Shown here piece after piece: positions 10,849 to 19,433 of a stretch of 64,000 nucleotides of DNA. Numbering within the stretch: position 1 is the stretch's first letter; each line of letters opens with the position of its first letter. The notes below the pieces were generated by a model. The model saw nothing but the letters and a program-made list of their open reading frames with translations, did no database searches and had not been told where the DNA came from. The position numbers and the translations under genes were made by a program. The DNA is from Engelhardtia mirabilis (lineage in GTDB: Bacteria > Planctomycetota > UBA1135 > GCA-002686595). The stretch lies in contig NZ_CP036287.1 in NCBI RefSeq assembly GCF_007748095.1, positions 1,302,001-1,366,000 of the forward strand, in the 5' to 3' direction.

Positions 10849-13800
10849 ATGAGGACTTCCCACCCGTGCCTGCTCGCCGTCGTCGCCCTGGCCGCCAACG
10901 CACAGGGCCAGACCCTGGTCGCCGACATCGACCCCTCGCCCTTCACCGGCGACCACTCCTGCGCGCCCGCCGGCTTTGTCGAAGCGGGTGGCCAGGTCTA
11001 CTTCGCGGCCAGCGACGTGGTCCACGGCCGCGAGCTCTGGCGCACCGACGGCACGGCCGCGGGAACCGTGCTCGTGGCCGACCTCGTCCCCGGCGCGGCC
11101 AGCTCGGCACCCTTCGCTCTCACTGCCCTGTCAGGCGGTCGCATCGCGTTCGCGGCCGAGACGCCGGCCAGTGGCCGCGAGTTGTGGATCACCGACGGCA
11201 CCGCCGCCGGAACGCAGTTGGTGGCGGACCTGTTCCCCGGCGAGGTCGGCTCGAGTCCCGACGGGCTGACGTCCCTCGCCGGCGGCCTGGTCTTCTTCGC
11301 CGGGGACGCCGCGCACGGGCGCGAGCCGTGGTTCTCCGACGGCACGGCCGCGGGCACGCTGAGGCTGGCGGACATCGCGCCGGGGGCCACCTCGTCCTCG
11401 TCGGGCGGCGAGCGTATGGCCGTCCTGGGCGCCGAGGTCTACTTCGCCGCCAAGTCGACGGGCTTCGGCGGTTGGGACCTGTGGAAGAGCGACGGGACCC
11501 CCGGCGGCACCGCGTCGGTCGCGCCGGTGACCGGGATCTACTTCGAGACGATCGGCGACCTGACCTCGTTCGCCGGGGCGATCTGGTTCACCGGCGAGGA
11601 CGCGACCCTCGGCAACGAGCTGTGGCGCAGTGACGGAACGAGCTCCGGCACCCAGGTCTTCGTCGATCACCAACCGGGCAGCGGCGGCAGCGACCCGCGC
11701 GACCTCACGGCGGCCGGTGGACGGCTGTACTTCCACGCCTACCGCGCGGACACCGGTCGCGAGCTCGTCTCGACGGACGGGACTCCGGTCGGCACGCAGG
11801 TCGTCGACCTGGTGCCGGGCGCCAGCGGGTCGAACCCGCTCTACCTGACGGCCTTCGGCGGCCAGGTGGCGTTCCGCGCGACCACGCCGGGCGAGGGCAT
11901 CGAGCCTTGGATCAGCGATGGCTCCGTGGCGGGCACGCACCTTCTGGGCGACATCGTGGCGGGGGCGGGGAGCTCGTCACCCTCGGAGCTGGCGGTCAGC
12001 GGCGGACGGGTGGTCTTCCGCGCCTTCCGCGCCGACGTCGGCAATGAGCTGTGGTCGAGCGACGGTACGCCCGGCGGGGTGCTGCTCGCGGGCGACCTCG
12101 AGCCGGGCACGGCGAGCTCCGCGCCCCAGACCCTGGTCGGCACCGGCCTGGGAGTCCTGTTCGACGCGGACGTCACCGGTCTGGATCGCGAGCCCTGGCT
12201 GAGCGACGGAACGCCCGGCGGGACGGCGCTGCTGCGCGAGATCAACGTCCCGCCCACCAGTGCCAGCTCGTCGCCCGACAACTTCGCGGCGGTCGCCGAT
12301 CGACTGTTCTTGCGCGCCAACGACGGCTCCACCGGGCCGGAGCTGTGGGTCAGCGACGGAACGCAACCGGGAACCCACCTGGTCCTCGACGGCATCCCGG
12401 GCGCGGCCGGCCTCAACCCGAGCCGCATCGAGGCCCTCGGCGACCTGGCGATCTTCGGCGCGAGCGCCCCCGGTCAGGGCTTCGAACCCTGGGTCAGCGA
12501 CGGGACCGCCGCGGGGACCCACCAACTGGCCGACATCGCGCCGGGCGTCGTGGGGAGCCTGTTCACGCCGCTGGGGGTGGTCGACGACGAGCTCCTGTTC
12601 ATGGCCCTCAACGCGACCCTCGGGCGCGAGCTGTGGACCACCGACGGCACCTCGGTCGGAACCCACCTTGTGGTCGACATCTATCCCGGCGCGGCTTCGA
12701 GCGAGCCGACGGTGCTGGGGCGTGTGGGTGATCGCATCGTGTTCGCGGCGAACGACGGCGTGGCGGGTCGGGAGCCGTGGATCACCGACGGCACCGCAGC
12801 GGGGACCACGTTGCTGGCCGACCTCGGCTTCGGCGCCAGCGGTTCGTCGCCGGCCTACGGTCTGGCGAGCGGGGGCGTCGTGTACTTCGCCGCCGACGAC
12901 CAAGCCGGCGCCGGCGTCGAGCTGTGGGTCACCGACGGCACCGCCGCTGGCACCCAGCTCGCCGTCGACGTGCGCCCCGGGATCGCCAGCTCGGAGCCGC
13001 GGCCCCTGGTCGCGATCGGGGATCAGCTCTACTTCTCGGCCCTGGACGTGAGCGAGCTGCGCCAGCTCTTCGTGACCGACGGCACGGCCGCGGGCACGCT
13101 GCAACTGACGAGCTTCACCAGTGACTGGAACGGCGGCCCGATCCCCGGCGCCGCCGTGGCGGCGGGCGACCGCCTGTTCTTCATCCAGCAGGAGGTGTTG
13201 GCCGAGCCCGAGCTGTGGGTCACGGACGGCAGCGTGGCGGGGACGCAGGCCTTCGCGGCGGACGGGGTGTATGCATCAGTTTTCGGCTTCGAATCCCTGG
13301 CCAAGCCGGGCCTCGGCACGCGCGCGCTGATCACCCTCGACGACGGCGTGAGCGGTCCTGAGTTGTGGGTCGTCGGCAGTGACCTCGGGGCGCCGGTGCT
13401 GTTGGCCGACGTGAACCCCGGCCTCGGCGCGGGCCTGCCCGGTGGCGCGACCCTGGTTGGCGAGTTGGTCTTCTTCTCCGCCGACGACGGCGTCAACGGT
13501 CGCGAGCTGCACGCCCTGGCGCTGCCCGATGTGGGCAACTGGAAGGCGCAGGTCTTCGGTTCGGGCTGCGGATCACCGGCGCCGACGATCGCCGCCGCCG
13601 GGTCCGCGACGGTAGGCGACCTCTTCACCGTGACCGTCGACGGCCTCGCGCCCCTGGCCTTCACGAACCTCTACCTGGGCAGCGGTCCGTCGAACCTGCC
13701 CCTGGGCGGCGGCTGCTCGATCCTGATCGCGAACCCCACGCCCTTCCTCGGTGGCTTCGCTTCCTTCGGTGGCGAGTACGTCCAGAACGTCGCGGTTCCG

Positions 13801-13920
13801 GCTACGCCGGGCCTGGCCGGCATCGAGGTCTGGTTGCAGGCCTTCGCATTCGAGACCGGTGGGCCGGCCCTGGGCCTGGGCGTGCTGTCGCAGGCCTTGG
13901 CGATCCTGCTGGGGAGCTGA
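10849..13920 (+). CDS. Secreted ELWxxDGT-repeat protein, copy B
   Basis: 1023 residues from the ATG at 10849, with a signal peptide (MRTSHPCLLAVVALAANAQG). It carries 16 ELWxxDGT-type units (ELWRTDGTAAGT, EPWFSDGTAAGT, QLFVTDGTAAGT and others) in the same order as copy A. It ends in the same kind of C-terminal module, starting NWKAQVFGSGCG about 127 residues from the end and finishing LSQALAILLGS, against LTPALSILLGS in copy A. It stops 13 bp before the convergent gene at 13934. Duplication with copy A is shown by the flanking relics. Function is unknown; a surface-exposed repeat protein is inferred. Confidence 0.9.
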   Translation: MRTSHPCLLAVVALAANAQGQTLVADIDPSPFTGDHSCAPAGFVEAGGQVYFAASDVVHGRELWRTDGTAAGTVLVADLVPGAASSAPFALTALSGGRIAFAAETPASGRELWITDGTAAGTQLVADLFPGEVGSSPDGLTSLAGGLVFFAGDAAHGREPWFSDGTAAGTLRLADIAPGATSSSSGGERMAVLGAEVYFAAKSTGFGGWDLWKSDGTPGGTASVAPVTGIYFETIGDLTSFAGAIWFTGEDATLGNELWRSDGTSSGTQVFVDHQPGSGGSDPRDLTAAGGRLYFHAYRADTGRELVSTDGTPVGTQVVDLVPGASGSNPLYLTAFGGQVAFRATTPGEGIEPWISDGSVAGTHLLGDIVAGAGSSSPSELAVSGGRVVFRAFRADVGNELWSSDGTPGGVLLAGDLEPGTASSAPQTLVGTGLGVLFDADVTGLDREPWLSDGTPGGTALLREINVPPTSASSSPDNFAAVADRLFLRANDGSTGPELWVSDGTQPGTHLVLDGIPGAAGLNPSRIEALGDLAIFGASAPGQGFEPWVSDGTAAGTHQLADIAPGVVGSLFTPLGVVDDELLFMALNATLGRELWTTDGTSVGTHLVVDIYPGAASSEPTVLGRVGDRIVFAANDGVAGREPWITDGTAAGTTLLADLGFGASGSSPAYGLASGGVVYFAADDQAGAGVELWVTDGTAAGTQLAVDVRPGIASSEPRPLVAIGDQLYFSALDVSELRQLFVTDGTAAGTLQLTSFTSDWNGGPIPGAAVAAGDRLFFIQQEVLAEPELWVTDGSVAGTQAFAADGVYASVFGFESLAKPGLGTRALITLDDGVSGPELWVVGSDLGAPVLLADVNPGLGAGLPGGATLVGELVFFSADDGVNGRELHALALPDVGNWKAQVFGSGCGSPAPTIAAAGSATVGDLFTVTVDGLAPLAFTNLYLGSGPSNLPLGGGCSILIANPTPFLGGFASFGGEYVQNVAVPATPGLAGIEVWLQAFAFETGGPALGLGVLSQALAILLGS

Positions 13921-13933
13921 CCGCTCGGGGCCC

Positions 13934-15217
13934 TCACTTCGCCGCGTCCCCTTCGGGCGCGGCGAAGGAGAGGGTCACCTGCGAGCCGTAGACCGGATAG
14001 TCCACGCGCACGCGGTAGCCGCGGAACTGCGCGGCGTCCCAACCGGTGCGCGCGAAGACGTGGCGCAGCAGGCCCGCGTAGTCGGGGATGTCACGGGCGC
14101 GCACGCGATCGAGCCCTTGGCCGAGTTCTTCGACCTGCTCGGCCAGGTCCAGGCGATCGGCGTCGCGCTCGGGCGAGTTGGGTGAGGCGACGCCTTCTCC
14201 GGCGGTGTCGTAGATGTCGAGGCGCGGCGCTTGGTCCGGGTACAGGTCGGCGTGGACCAGCACGTCGAAGGACAGCACGCGCGAGGGCGTGGTGCACTCG
14301 GCGAAGACGTAGCCGCGGCGGCCGCTGCCGGTGGGGACGGTGCGCGGGAGCTCGGCGAAGTTGGCCTCGGCGAAGACCAGGTCCACCGCCGACTCGGGAC
14401 CGAACGCACGGCCACCGAGGGAGTAGTGGACCACCTCGCCGGCGGTGACCACATCGAGCGGCGCCGGCGGTGCGTGGCAGAACTGGTCCAGGCGCAGGCT
14501 CTGCACCTGGGCCGCGTCGACGGGATCGCCGTCGAGGGTGCGGGGCCGGCGGTCGCCACCGCTGCCGCCGACGTTGCGGCGGGTGGCGAAGCGCGCGCGC
14601 GCGCCGGGGCGCAGCCGCCGCAGGCCGAGCATGCCGATCAACCAGATCACGTCGATGTGCTCGCCGTCGTCGTTGGGGTGCAACAGGACCGTGGTGAAGT
14701 CCACGTCGGCGCTGACCCCGCGCAGCTGGCTCATGGCGCGCCAGGCTGTCTGCTTCGAGCGCAGCTCGTTCTCGCGGCGCGCCTCGGGCAGCCAGGCGGA
14801 GAGGATCGAGTCCAGGTAGCCGCGGTCACCGACCTCGACCTTGATCAGTCGCTCGAAGTCAGCGATCGCCGCCTCGGCGGCGGCCAGGGCCAGGGTCGCC
14901 GCGCCCTCGCGCCGCGCGCCGGCGAGCACCCGAGCCAGGGGCGCGGGCCCCGGGGCATAGTGGACCACGGCGATCGGGTCGCGGGCGTCGAGGGCCTTCA
15001 GCAGGCGGCTGGTCAGGACCTTGTCGACCCCCAGGCGATCGGCCAGGGCCTGGGGCCGGCGGGTGGCTCCGCCGAGGGAATCGAGCAGGGCGTCCAGGGA
15101 GGCCCGCAGCGCCAGGCCGACCTCGGTCACGCGCCGCTCCAGGTCCGCGCCCGCCTCGGGGGCGGTGGGCGGGCTAGGCTCGACCTGCGTCGGGGGGTCG
15201 GTATGCGCGGGAGTCAT
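13934..15217 (-). CDS. Unidentified 427-residue protein, possible winged-helix N-terminus
   Basis: I do not recognise a named family. Residues ~25-110 resemble a helix-turn-helix region (RRPQALADRLGVDKVLTSRLL followed by a wing-like segment), recalling IclR- or MarR-type N-termini. The C-terminal ~200 residues look like a beta-rich alpha/beta domain with LGGRAFGPESAVDLVFAEA, and end VYGSQVTLSFAAPEGDAAK. There is no signal peptide, so the protein is probably cytoplasmic. A relic of its 3' half lies at 10232-10610. It is divergent from the BNR-repeat gene, with a 17-bp perfect palindrome between them that could be its operator. A transcriptional regulator is possible but not shown. Confidence 0.7.
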   Translation of the reverse strand: MTPAHTDPPTQVEPSPPTAPEAGADLERRVTEVGLALRASLDALLDSLGGATRRPQALADRLGVDKVLTSRLLKALDARDPIAVVHYAPGPAPLARVLAGARREGAATLALAAAEAAIADFERLIKVEVGDRGYLDSILSAWLPEARRENELRSKQTAWRAMSQLRGVSADVDFTTVLLHPNDDGEHIDVIWLIGMLGLRRLRPGARARFATRRNVGGSGGDRRPRTLDGDPVDAAQVQSLRLDQFCHAPPAPLDVVTAGEVVHYSLGGRAFGPESAVDLVFAEANFAELPRTVPTGSGRRGYVFAECTTPSRVLSFDVLVHADLYPDQAPRLDIYDTAGEGVASPNSPERDADRLDLAEQVEELGQGLDRVRARDIPDYAGLLRHVFARTGWDAAQFRGYRVRVDYPVYGSQVTLSFAAPEGDAAK

Positions 15218-15282
15218 GGGCCAGAGGGTGGCGAGGGGGCGGGCTCGGATTCCAGTCCTGGTGCCGATCGAAGGTTACCACG

Positions 15283-15299
15283 GAGTTTCCTGGAAACTC
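15283..15299. promoter_or_regulatory. 17-bp perfect palindrome in a divergent intergenic region
   Basis: GAGTTTCCTGGAAACTC is a perfect inverted repeat around a single T. It lies 66 bp upstream of the minus-strand gene (start 15217) and 161 bp before the BNR protein gene (start 15460). The word CCACGGAGT occurs twice around it (near 15279 and 15314). The geometry fits a dimeric repressor operator, perhaps for the putative winged-helix protein next door. No direct evidence. Confidence 0.35.
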
Positions 15300-15459
15300 T
15301 CGCCCCACGGAGTCGTAGTTCTCGTCCACAGTGGGTCGCTGCCGGCGACGGACCCTCGGAGGGCGCCGATCGAGCGCTGACTCCGGCCCGACCCGCCCGC
15401 GATCCCGACCCGCCTGGCCCCCGGCCGTCCGACCCCAGACCCAAACGCCCCAGCCCACC

Positions 15460-17736
15460 ATGTCTCTGTTCCTCGCCGGCGCCGCCGCGCTCCTGACCCT
15501 CCCCGCCCTCCCTGTCGCCCAGATCGGCGACGGCATCTCGGTGGGCCCCTTCGGGGGCTCCGTGATGTCCGTCAACGCCGACCCGTCCGACCCGAACCTG
15601 GTCCTGGCGGGCTCGATCTCCCTGGGCCTGGTCCGCACCACCAACGGCGGCGGCAGCTTCGCGCCTTTCGGCGCCGGCCTGCCGCCGGCGAGCTTCTCGT
15701 CCTTCGCCGCCGACCTCGAGCGCGACCCGACGGACGCGGACCACCTCTTCGCCGCGGTCGGCTCCCAGGTCTTCGAGTCCACCGACCGCGGCCTGACCTG
15801 GTCCGCCAACAGCCTCGCGCCCGACGGCAGCGTGCGGGGCCTGACCTGCGACGACACCGGCGCGATCTGGCTCGCCAACACGACCAGCACCCTCTACCGC
15901 TCGATCGATGGCGGCGGCTCCTGGAGCCCCGTGTTCAGCGGGTCGAGCGTGACCCGCGCCAGCTTCTCGGCCACGGAGCCCGGCCGCGCCTACGTGGGCA
16001 CCTTCAACGGCGTGTTCACTTCCATCGACGCCGGGGCGAGTTGGAGCAACCTGAGCGGCGAGACCACCTGGGCCAAGGCCGTGCTGGCCGACCCGAACAC
16101 GCCCGGCGTGGTCTACCTGGGTGGCTGCTGCGGGACGCTGCGCAAGAGCACCGACGGCAGCCTGTCCTGGTCGACCTTGAGCGGACCGATCAACAGCTCG
16201 ACCCAGTTCCTGACCGCCGATCCGACCACGCCGGGCCGCATCTGGCTGGCCTACCTGGCGGCGCTCTACTTCACCGACAACGGCGGGACCACTTGGATCA
16301 ACGCCGGCGCGAGTCTGCCCGCGTCCCAGCCGATCCTGATGGACCTGGCATTCGCGGCGGGGGGCGATCGCTACCTGGGCACCGAGGGCGGGGGCATCTT
16401 CCGCGCGGCCTCCGGCACGTCCACCTGGGTGCCCGTGGGTCTGCCGACGGTCGAGCTGTGGGACGTGGAGATCACCGCGGCCGGCGGCGCGCGCCTGTTC
16501 TCGAGCGGCAAGGGCCTGCACGACTCGGGCGGCCCCGCGCAGCAACTCCAGCAGAACCCCTGGTACTTCGACTTCGGCGCCCACACCAACGACATCGTGG
16601 TCGACCCCAATGACCCCGATCGCTGGATCCTGGCCGGAGTCGGGGCTTTCGTGGACAACGCGACGATTCGCATCGCCACCAACGGCGGCAACACGATCAC
16701 CACGCCGGTCGAGAACTTCGGCGCGGGGCAAGCGACGTCGATCGCGATCGATCCCCTGGACCCGACCCACATGCTGGCCAGCTTCTCGCCGGCCGGCTTC
16801 GGCAACCCGGGCCTGATGGAGAGCATCGACTCGGGCGCGACGTGGACCGGCTTCCCGGCCAGCAACGGTGGGGCGGTGAGCCACGTGGCCATCGATCCGC
16901 ACCAGAGCGGGCACTGGCTGGCGGCCACCCTGTTCGGGAACTTCATCGAGACCACGAACGGGGGGGCCAGCTTCGCGCCCCTCACCACCTGGCCCGCCAG
17001 CAGCGCGCCGCAGTTCGTGGCCTTCGACCCGTACACGGCGGGGGTGGTCTGGGCCTCGGACAGCGTCGACGGTCTGTACCGCAGCCTCGACGGGGGCGCG
17101 ACCTGGTCCCTGCGTCACGCGGGCGGGCACGCGCGCTCGGACGTAGAGTTCCACCCGACCGCCCCGGGCGTGCTGTGGTTCGGTGACTCCTCGGGTCGCC
17201 TGATGCTCTCGGGCGACGGGGGCGACAGCTTCGTCCAGGCCTGGTCGAGCCCGGCCGGCAGCGCGATCAACGGCCTGGCCTTCGACCCGGCGGTGGAGTC
17301 CCTGGTGGTCGCCACCGGCGGCGAGTCGGGCTTCGAGGTCTTCGGCGTGAACCCCTACGTGGGGCTCGGCGGCGGCTCCGCCGGCACCGGCGGCCTGACC
17401 CCGCGCCACTTCGGCCAGGGCCTGCCCCAACTCGGCAACGCCGGCTTCAGCCTCGAGGTCTCGGGCGCCCTGCCCGGCGCCGTGGCCCTGATCCACCTGG
17501 GCGCGAGCGACCTGGGCCTGCCCTTCGCGGGCGGCGTGCTCCACACGGGCCTGCCGACGGTGGCCCAGGTGGCCGCGGTGGTCGCGGGAGCCGGGGACGC
17601 CTCGATGGCGGCCCCCGTCCCCGCGGCGCCGGTCCTCGCGGGGCTCCAGCTCTTCAGCCAGGCCTTCGTGATCGACGGCGCCGCCGTCGGTGGCCTGGCC
17701 CTGACGGACGGCCTGGCCCTGCGGATCCTGCCCTGA
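15460..17736 (+). CDS. Secreted BNR/Asp-box (sortilin-like) repeat protein
   Basis: 758 residues. The ATG at 15460 gives a signal peptide (MSLFLAGAAALLTLPALPVA). The body holds many BNR/Asp-box units of the form S-x-D-x-G-x-T-W: STDRGLTWS, SIDGGGSWS, STDGSLSWS, SIDSGATW, SLDGGATWS. This is the pattern of sialidase, sortilin and YCF48-like beta-propellers. No sialidase active-site arginine set is evident, so a binding or structural propeller is more likely than an enzyme. The C-terminal ~113 residues (from LTPRHFGQGLPQLG) form the module shared with other secreted proteins here (LGASDLGLPF, LAGLQLFSQAFVIDGAAVGGL). It appears to be a single-gene unit. Confidence 0.88.
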   Translation: MSLFLAGAAALLTLPALPVAQIGDGISVGPFGGSVMSVNADPSDPNLVLAGSISLGLVRTTNGGGSFAPFGAGLPPASFSSFAADLERDPTDADHLFAAVGSQVFESTDRGLTWSANSLAPDGSVRGLTCDDTGAIWLANTTSTLYRSIDGGGSWSPVFSGSSVTRASFSATEPGRAYVGTFNGVFTSIDAGASWSNLSGETTWAKAVLADPNTPGVVYLGGCCGTLRKSTDGSLSWSTLSGPINSSTQFLTADPTTPGRIWLAYLAALYFTDNGGTTWINAGASLPASQPILMDLAFAAGGDRYLGTEGGGIFRAASGTSTWVPVGLPTVELWDVEITAAGGARLFSSGKGLHDSGGPAQQLQQNPWYFDFGAHTNDIVVDPNDPDRWILAGVGAFVDNATIRIATNGGNTITTPVENFGAGQATSIAIDPLDPTHMLASFSPAGFGNPGLMESIDSGATWTGFPASNGGAVSHVAIDPHQSGHWLAATLFGNFIETTNGGASFAPLTTWPASSAPQFVAFDPYTAGVVWASDSVDGLYRSLDGGATWSLRHAGGHARSDVEFHPTAPGVLWFGDSSGRLMLSGDGGDSFVQAWSSPAGSAINGLAFDPAVESLVVATGGESGFEVFGVNPYVGLGGGSAGTGGLTPRHFGQGLPQLGNAGFSLEVSGALPGAVALIHLGASDLGLPFAGGVLHTGLPTVAQVAAVVAGAGDASMAAPVPAAPVLAGLQLFSQAFVIDGAAVGGLALTDGLALRILP

Positions 17737-17946
17737 TGCCCCCCAGCCGGCCCCGCCCGCTCGGATTCGGTCCGGCGGGCGGGGCGCCGGCCAAGGAGCG
17801 GCCCTACGGGGTTGTCCCCGGCGGCGTCGCCGGTAAGCTACGCGGCCCTATTCGCCGGGCAGTCGCGCCGGCACCGCCCAGCGGAACGCTGCGAAGCGTC
17901 CCCCGCGCCCACGAGTCCACGCACTCAGCTCGACCAGAGACATCCC

Positions 17947-18249
17947 ATGGCCCGCGTCTGCGAAAGCTCAGGAAAGCGCACCCGCGTCGGTGGCAGCATC
18001 TCCCGCCGCGGCCTTCCCAAGAAGGTCGGCGGGATTGGTCTGAACATCACCGGTCACACCAAGCGCAAGTTCAAGCCGAACATCCAGAAGGTCCGGGTCG
18101 TGATGCCCGACGGCAGCGTCGAGCGCCTGCGCCTGTCGACCAAGGTCATCAAGACCGGGATGATCAACCTGGAGCGCAACGGCAAGAAGATGCGCTTCCC
18201 GCTCGTCAAGGCCGTCCGCGGCACCGGCCGCACCGCGGTCGAAGCCTGA
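17947..18249 (+). CDS. rpmB: 50S ribosomal protein L28
   Basis: 100 residues from the ATG at 17947. L28 is a small 23S rRNA-binding protein of the large subunit. Family marks are MARVCESSGKR at the start, TKRKFKPNIQKVRV in the centre, and LRLSTKVIKTG. It is longer than many L28 proteins (about 78 residues) because of a Gly/Arg-rich insertion at residues ~15-35 and a basic C-terminal tail. rpmG follows after 20 bp, the common rpmB-rpmG pairing. The longer frame upstream is ignored because it is not L28-like. Confidence 0.95.
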   Translation: MARVCESSGKRTRVGGSISRRGLPKKVGGIGLNITGHTKRKFKPNIQKVRVVMPDGSVERLRLSTKVIKTGMINLERNGKKMRFPLVKAVRGTGRTAVEA

Positions 18250-18269
18250 GAGCCACGAGGTACTGAATC

Positions 18270-18428
18270 GTGAAGATCAAAGAACGCTACGTCTGGCTCG
18301 TCTGTGGCGAGTGCAGCAACCGGAACTACACCACGCACAAGCGGCTCAAGGCTGCGTACAAAGTCGCCAAGGCCAAGTACTGCAAGTTCTGCCGCAAGCA
18401 CACCGAGCACAAAGAGCGCAAGCTCTGA
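18270..18428 (+). CDS. rpmG: 50S ribosomal protein L33
   Basis: 52 residues from the GTG at 18270, the normal size for L33. The sequence begins MKIKERYVWLVCGECSNRNY and carries two Cys pairs (CGEC at 12-15, CKFC at ~40-43), the zinc-ribbon (C+) form of L33. It lies 20 bp after rpmB and is followed by a strong terminator hairpin at 18467-18501. The two genes probably form a short ribosomal-protein operon. Confidence 0.95.
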   Translation: MKIKERYVWLVCGECSNRNYTTHKRLKAAYKVAKAKYCKFCRKHTEHKERKL

Positions 18429-18466
18429 GCTCTGGGGCGGGTGAGTCCGCCCTGCGCTGACCATCG

Positions 18467-18501
18467 AAGGCCCGCCGTCACGACCCGTGGCGGTGGGCCT
18501 T
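18467..18501 (+). terminator. Rho-independent-type terminator after rpmG
   Basis: AAGGCCCGCCGTCACG pairs with CGTGGCGGTGGGCCTT across a 3-nt loop: a 16-bp stem with two mismatch or G-T positions. It begins 38 bp after the L33 stop. Only a short T run follows, as is usual in GC-rich genomes. Confidence 0.7.
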
Positions 18502-18559
18502 TGGCGTGATGGGGGGGCCTTCGGCGTGGGGGCCTTTGGCGTGACGGGTGATCGATTGG

Positions 18560-18612
18560 TGCGAGGTAGGCGTTCGTCCGGTGCCTGGCACCGTACGAAC
18601 GCCTACCTCGCA
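18560..18612. repeat. REP/REPIN-like long hairpin
   Basis: The 18-nt arms TGCGAGGTAGGCGTTCGT and ACGAACGCCTACCTCGCA are perfectly complementary. They enclose a second palindrome, CGGTGCCTGGCACCG. The whole is a 53-nt almost perfect hairpin, ending 4 bp before the stop of the convergent esterase gene. The position between convergent genes and the GGTGCC-GGCACC core fit a REP/REPIN element or a bidirectional terminator. No RAYT transposase gene is in the window. Confidence 0.75.
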
Positions 18613-18616
18613 AGCG

Positions 18617-19300
18617 TCAGGCGAGCACCCGGCGCAACCAACGCCCGACCTCGTCGATCTCCTCGGCGCAGACCTGGTGCTGCATCGGGTAGCTGTGCCA
18701 CTCGACGGCGTAGCCCAGCGCCTCCATGCGCTCCCGCGCCGCCTGGCCGCGACCGATCGGCACCATCGGGTCCTGGCTGCCGTGGCACTGCAGGATCGGC
18801 ACCCCCCGGTTGGCCTCGCTGGCCTGCGCCTCGAGGCTCTCGCCCAGGACCATATAGGTCGACAGCGCCATGATCCCGGCCAGGGGCTCCGCGTGGCGCA
18901 GTCCCGCGTGCAAGGCGATCGCCCCGCCCTGGCTGAAGCCCGCGACGACGATGCGCTCCGAGGCGATGCCCTGGGCCCGCTGATCGGCGATCAAGGCTTC
19001 CAGCCGGCGGGTGGACAGCAGTACACCGGCCTCGTCCTCGCGGCGTTCGAAGTCCATGCCGAGGATGTCGTACCAGGCGGGCATGACCATGCCGCCGTTG
19101 ATCGTCACGCCGATCGCCGGCGCATGGGGGAAGACGAACCTGACGCCGAGCTCGGTCGGCAGGCCCAGTTCGCGCACGATCGGCACGAAGTCGTGACCGT
19201 CCGCGCCCAGGCCGTGCAGCCAGATGACGCACGCAGTCGCGCTCTTCGCAGGTTCGAGAACGATGCGTTCGAGCAGCGTCGGTTTGGAATCGTCGGCCAT
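18617..19300 (-). CDS. Carboxylesterase/phospholipase-type alpha/beta hydrolase
   Basis: 227 residues, the usual size of the Abhydrolase_2 (YpfH/EstB) family. The catalytic triad is visible: Ser123 in GFSQGG, Asp177 in CHGSQDPMVPI, and His208 in YPMQHQVCAEE. The oxyanion segment WLHGLGADGHDF is at 27-38. Members hydrolyse small carboxyl esters or lysophospholipids in the cytoplasm; the substrate here is not known. The ATG at 19300 is chosen because the family begins at about this point; the frame continues upstream to 19396. It is divergent from the helicase gene (133-bp gap). Confidence 0.92.
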   Translation of the reverse strand: MADDSKPTLLERIVLEPAKSATACVIWLHGLGADGHDFVPIVRELGLPTELGVRFVFPHAPAIGVTINGGMVMPAWYDILGMDFERREDEAGVLLSTRRLEALIADQRAQGIASERIVVAGFSQGGAIALHAGLRHAEPLAGIMALSTYMVLGESLEAQASEANRGVPILQCHGSQDPMVPIGRGQAARERMEALGYAVEWHSYPMQHQVCAEEIDEVGRWLRRVLA

Positions 19301-19433
19301 AAGTCGTGGTGTTCGAGGCGAGTGACTCGCGGGCGGCGCAGTGGCTTGCAGTCGGGCCATGGGATGCTCGCCGGCCCAGGGCGCGGAACGTATCATCCGC
19401 CGCTCGCGCAGCCCAACGGGCGGCCGTCACCCC

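Noticed and set aside
7101..13920. ELWxxDGT repeat DNA as a CRISPR or satellite array
   Set aside because: The units are long, in-frame, divergent at DNA level and clearly protein repeats.
15214..17544. 776-residue minus-strand frame opposite the BNR gene
   Set aside because: Its composition is skewed to Arg, Gly and Ala without any motif, while the plus strand has signal peptide and Asp-box repeats.
18481..18560. Short GGGGGCCTT[T/C]GGCGTG direct repeats after rpmG as a possible CRISPR-like or tandem array
   Set aside because: Only two or three partial copies without regular spacers; more likely terminator debris.
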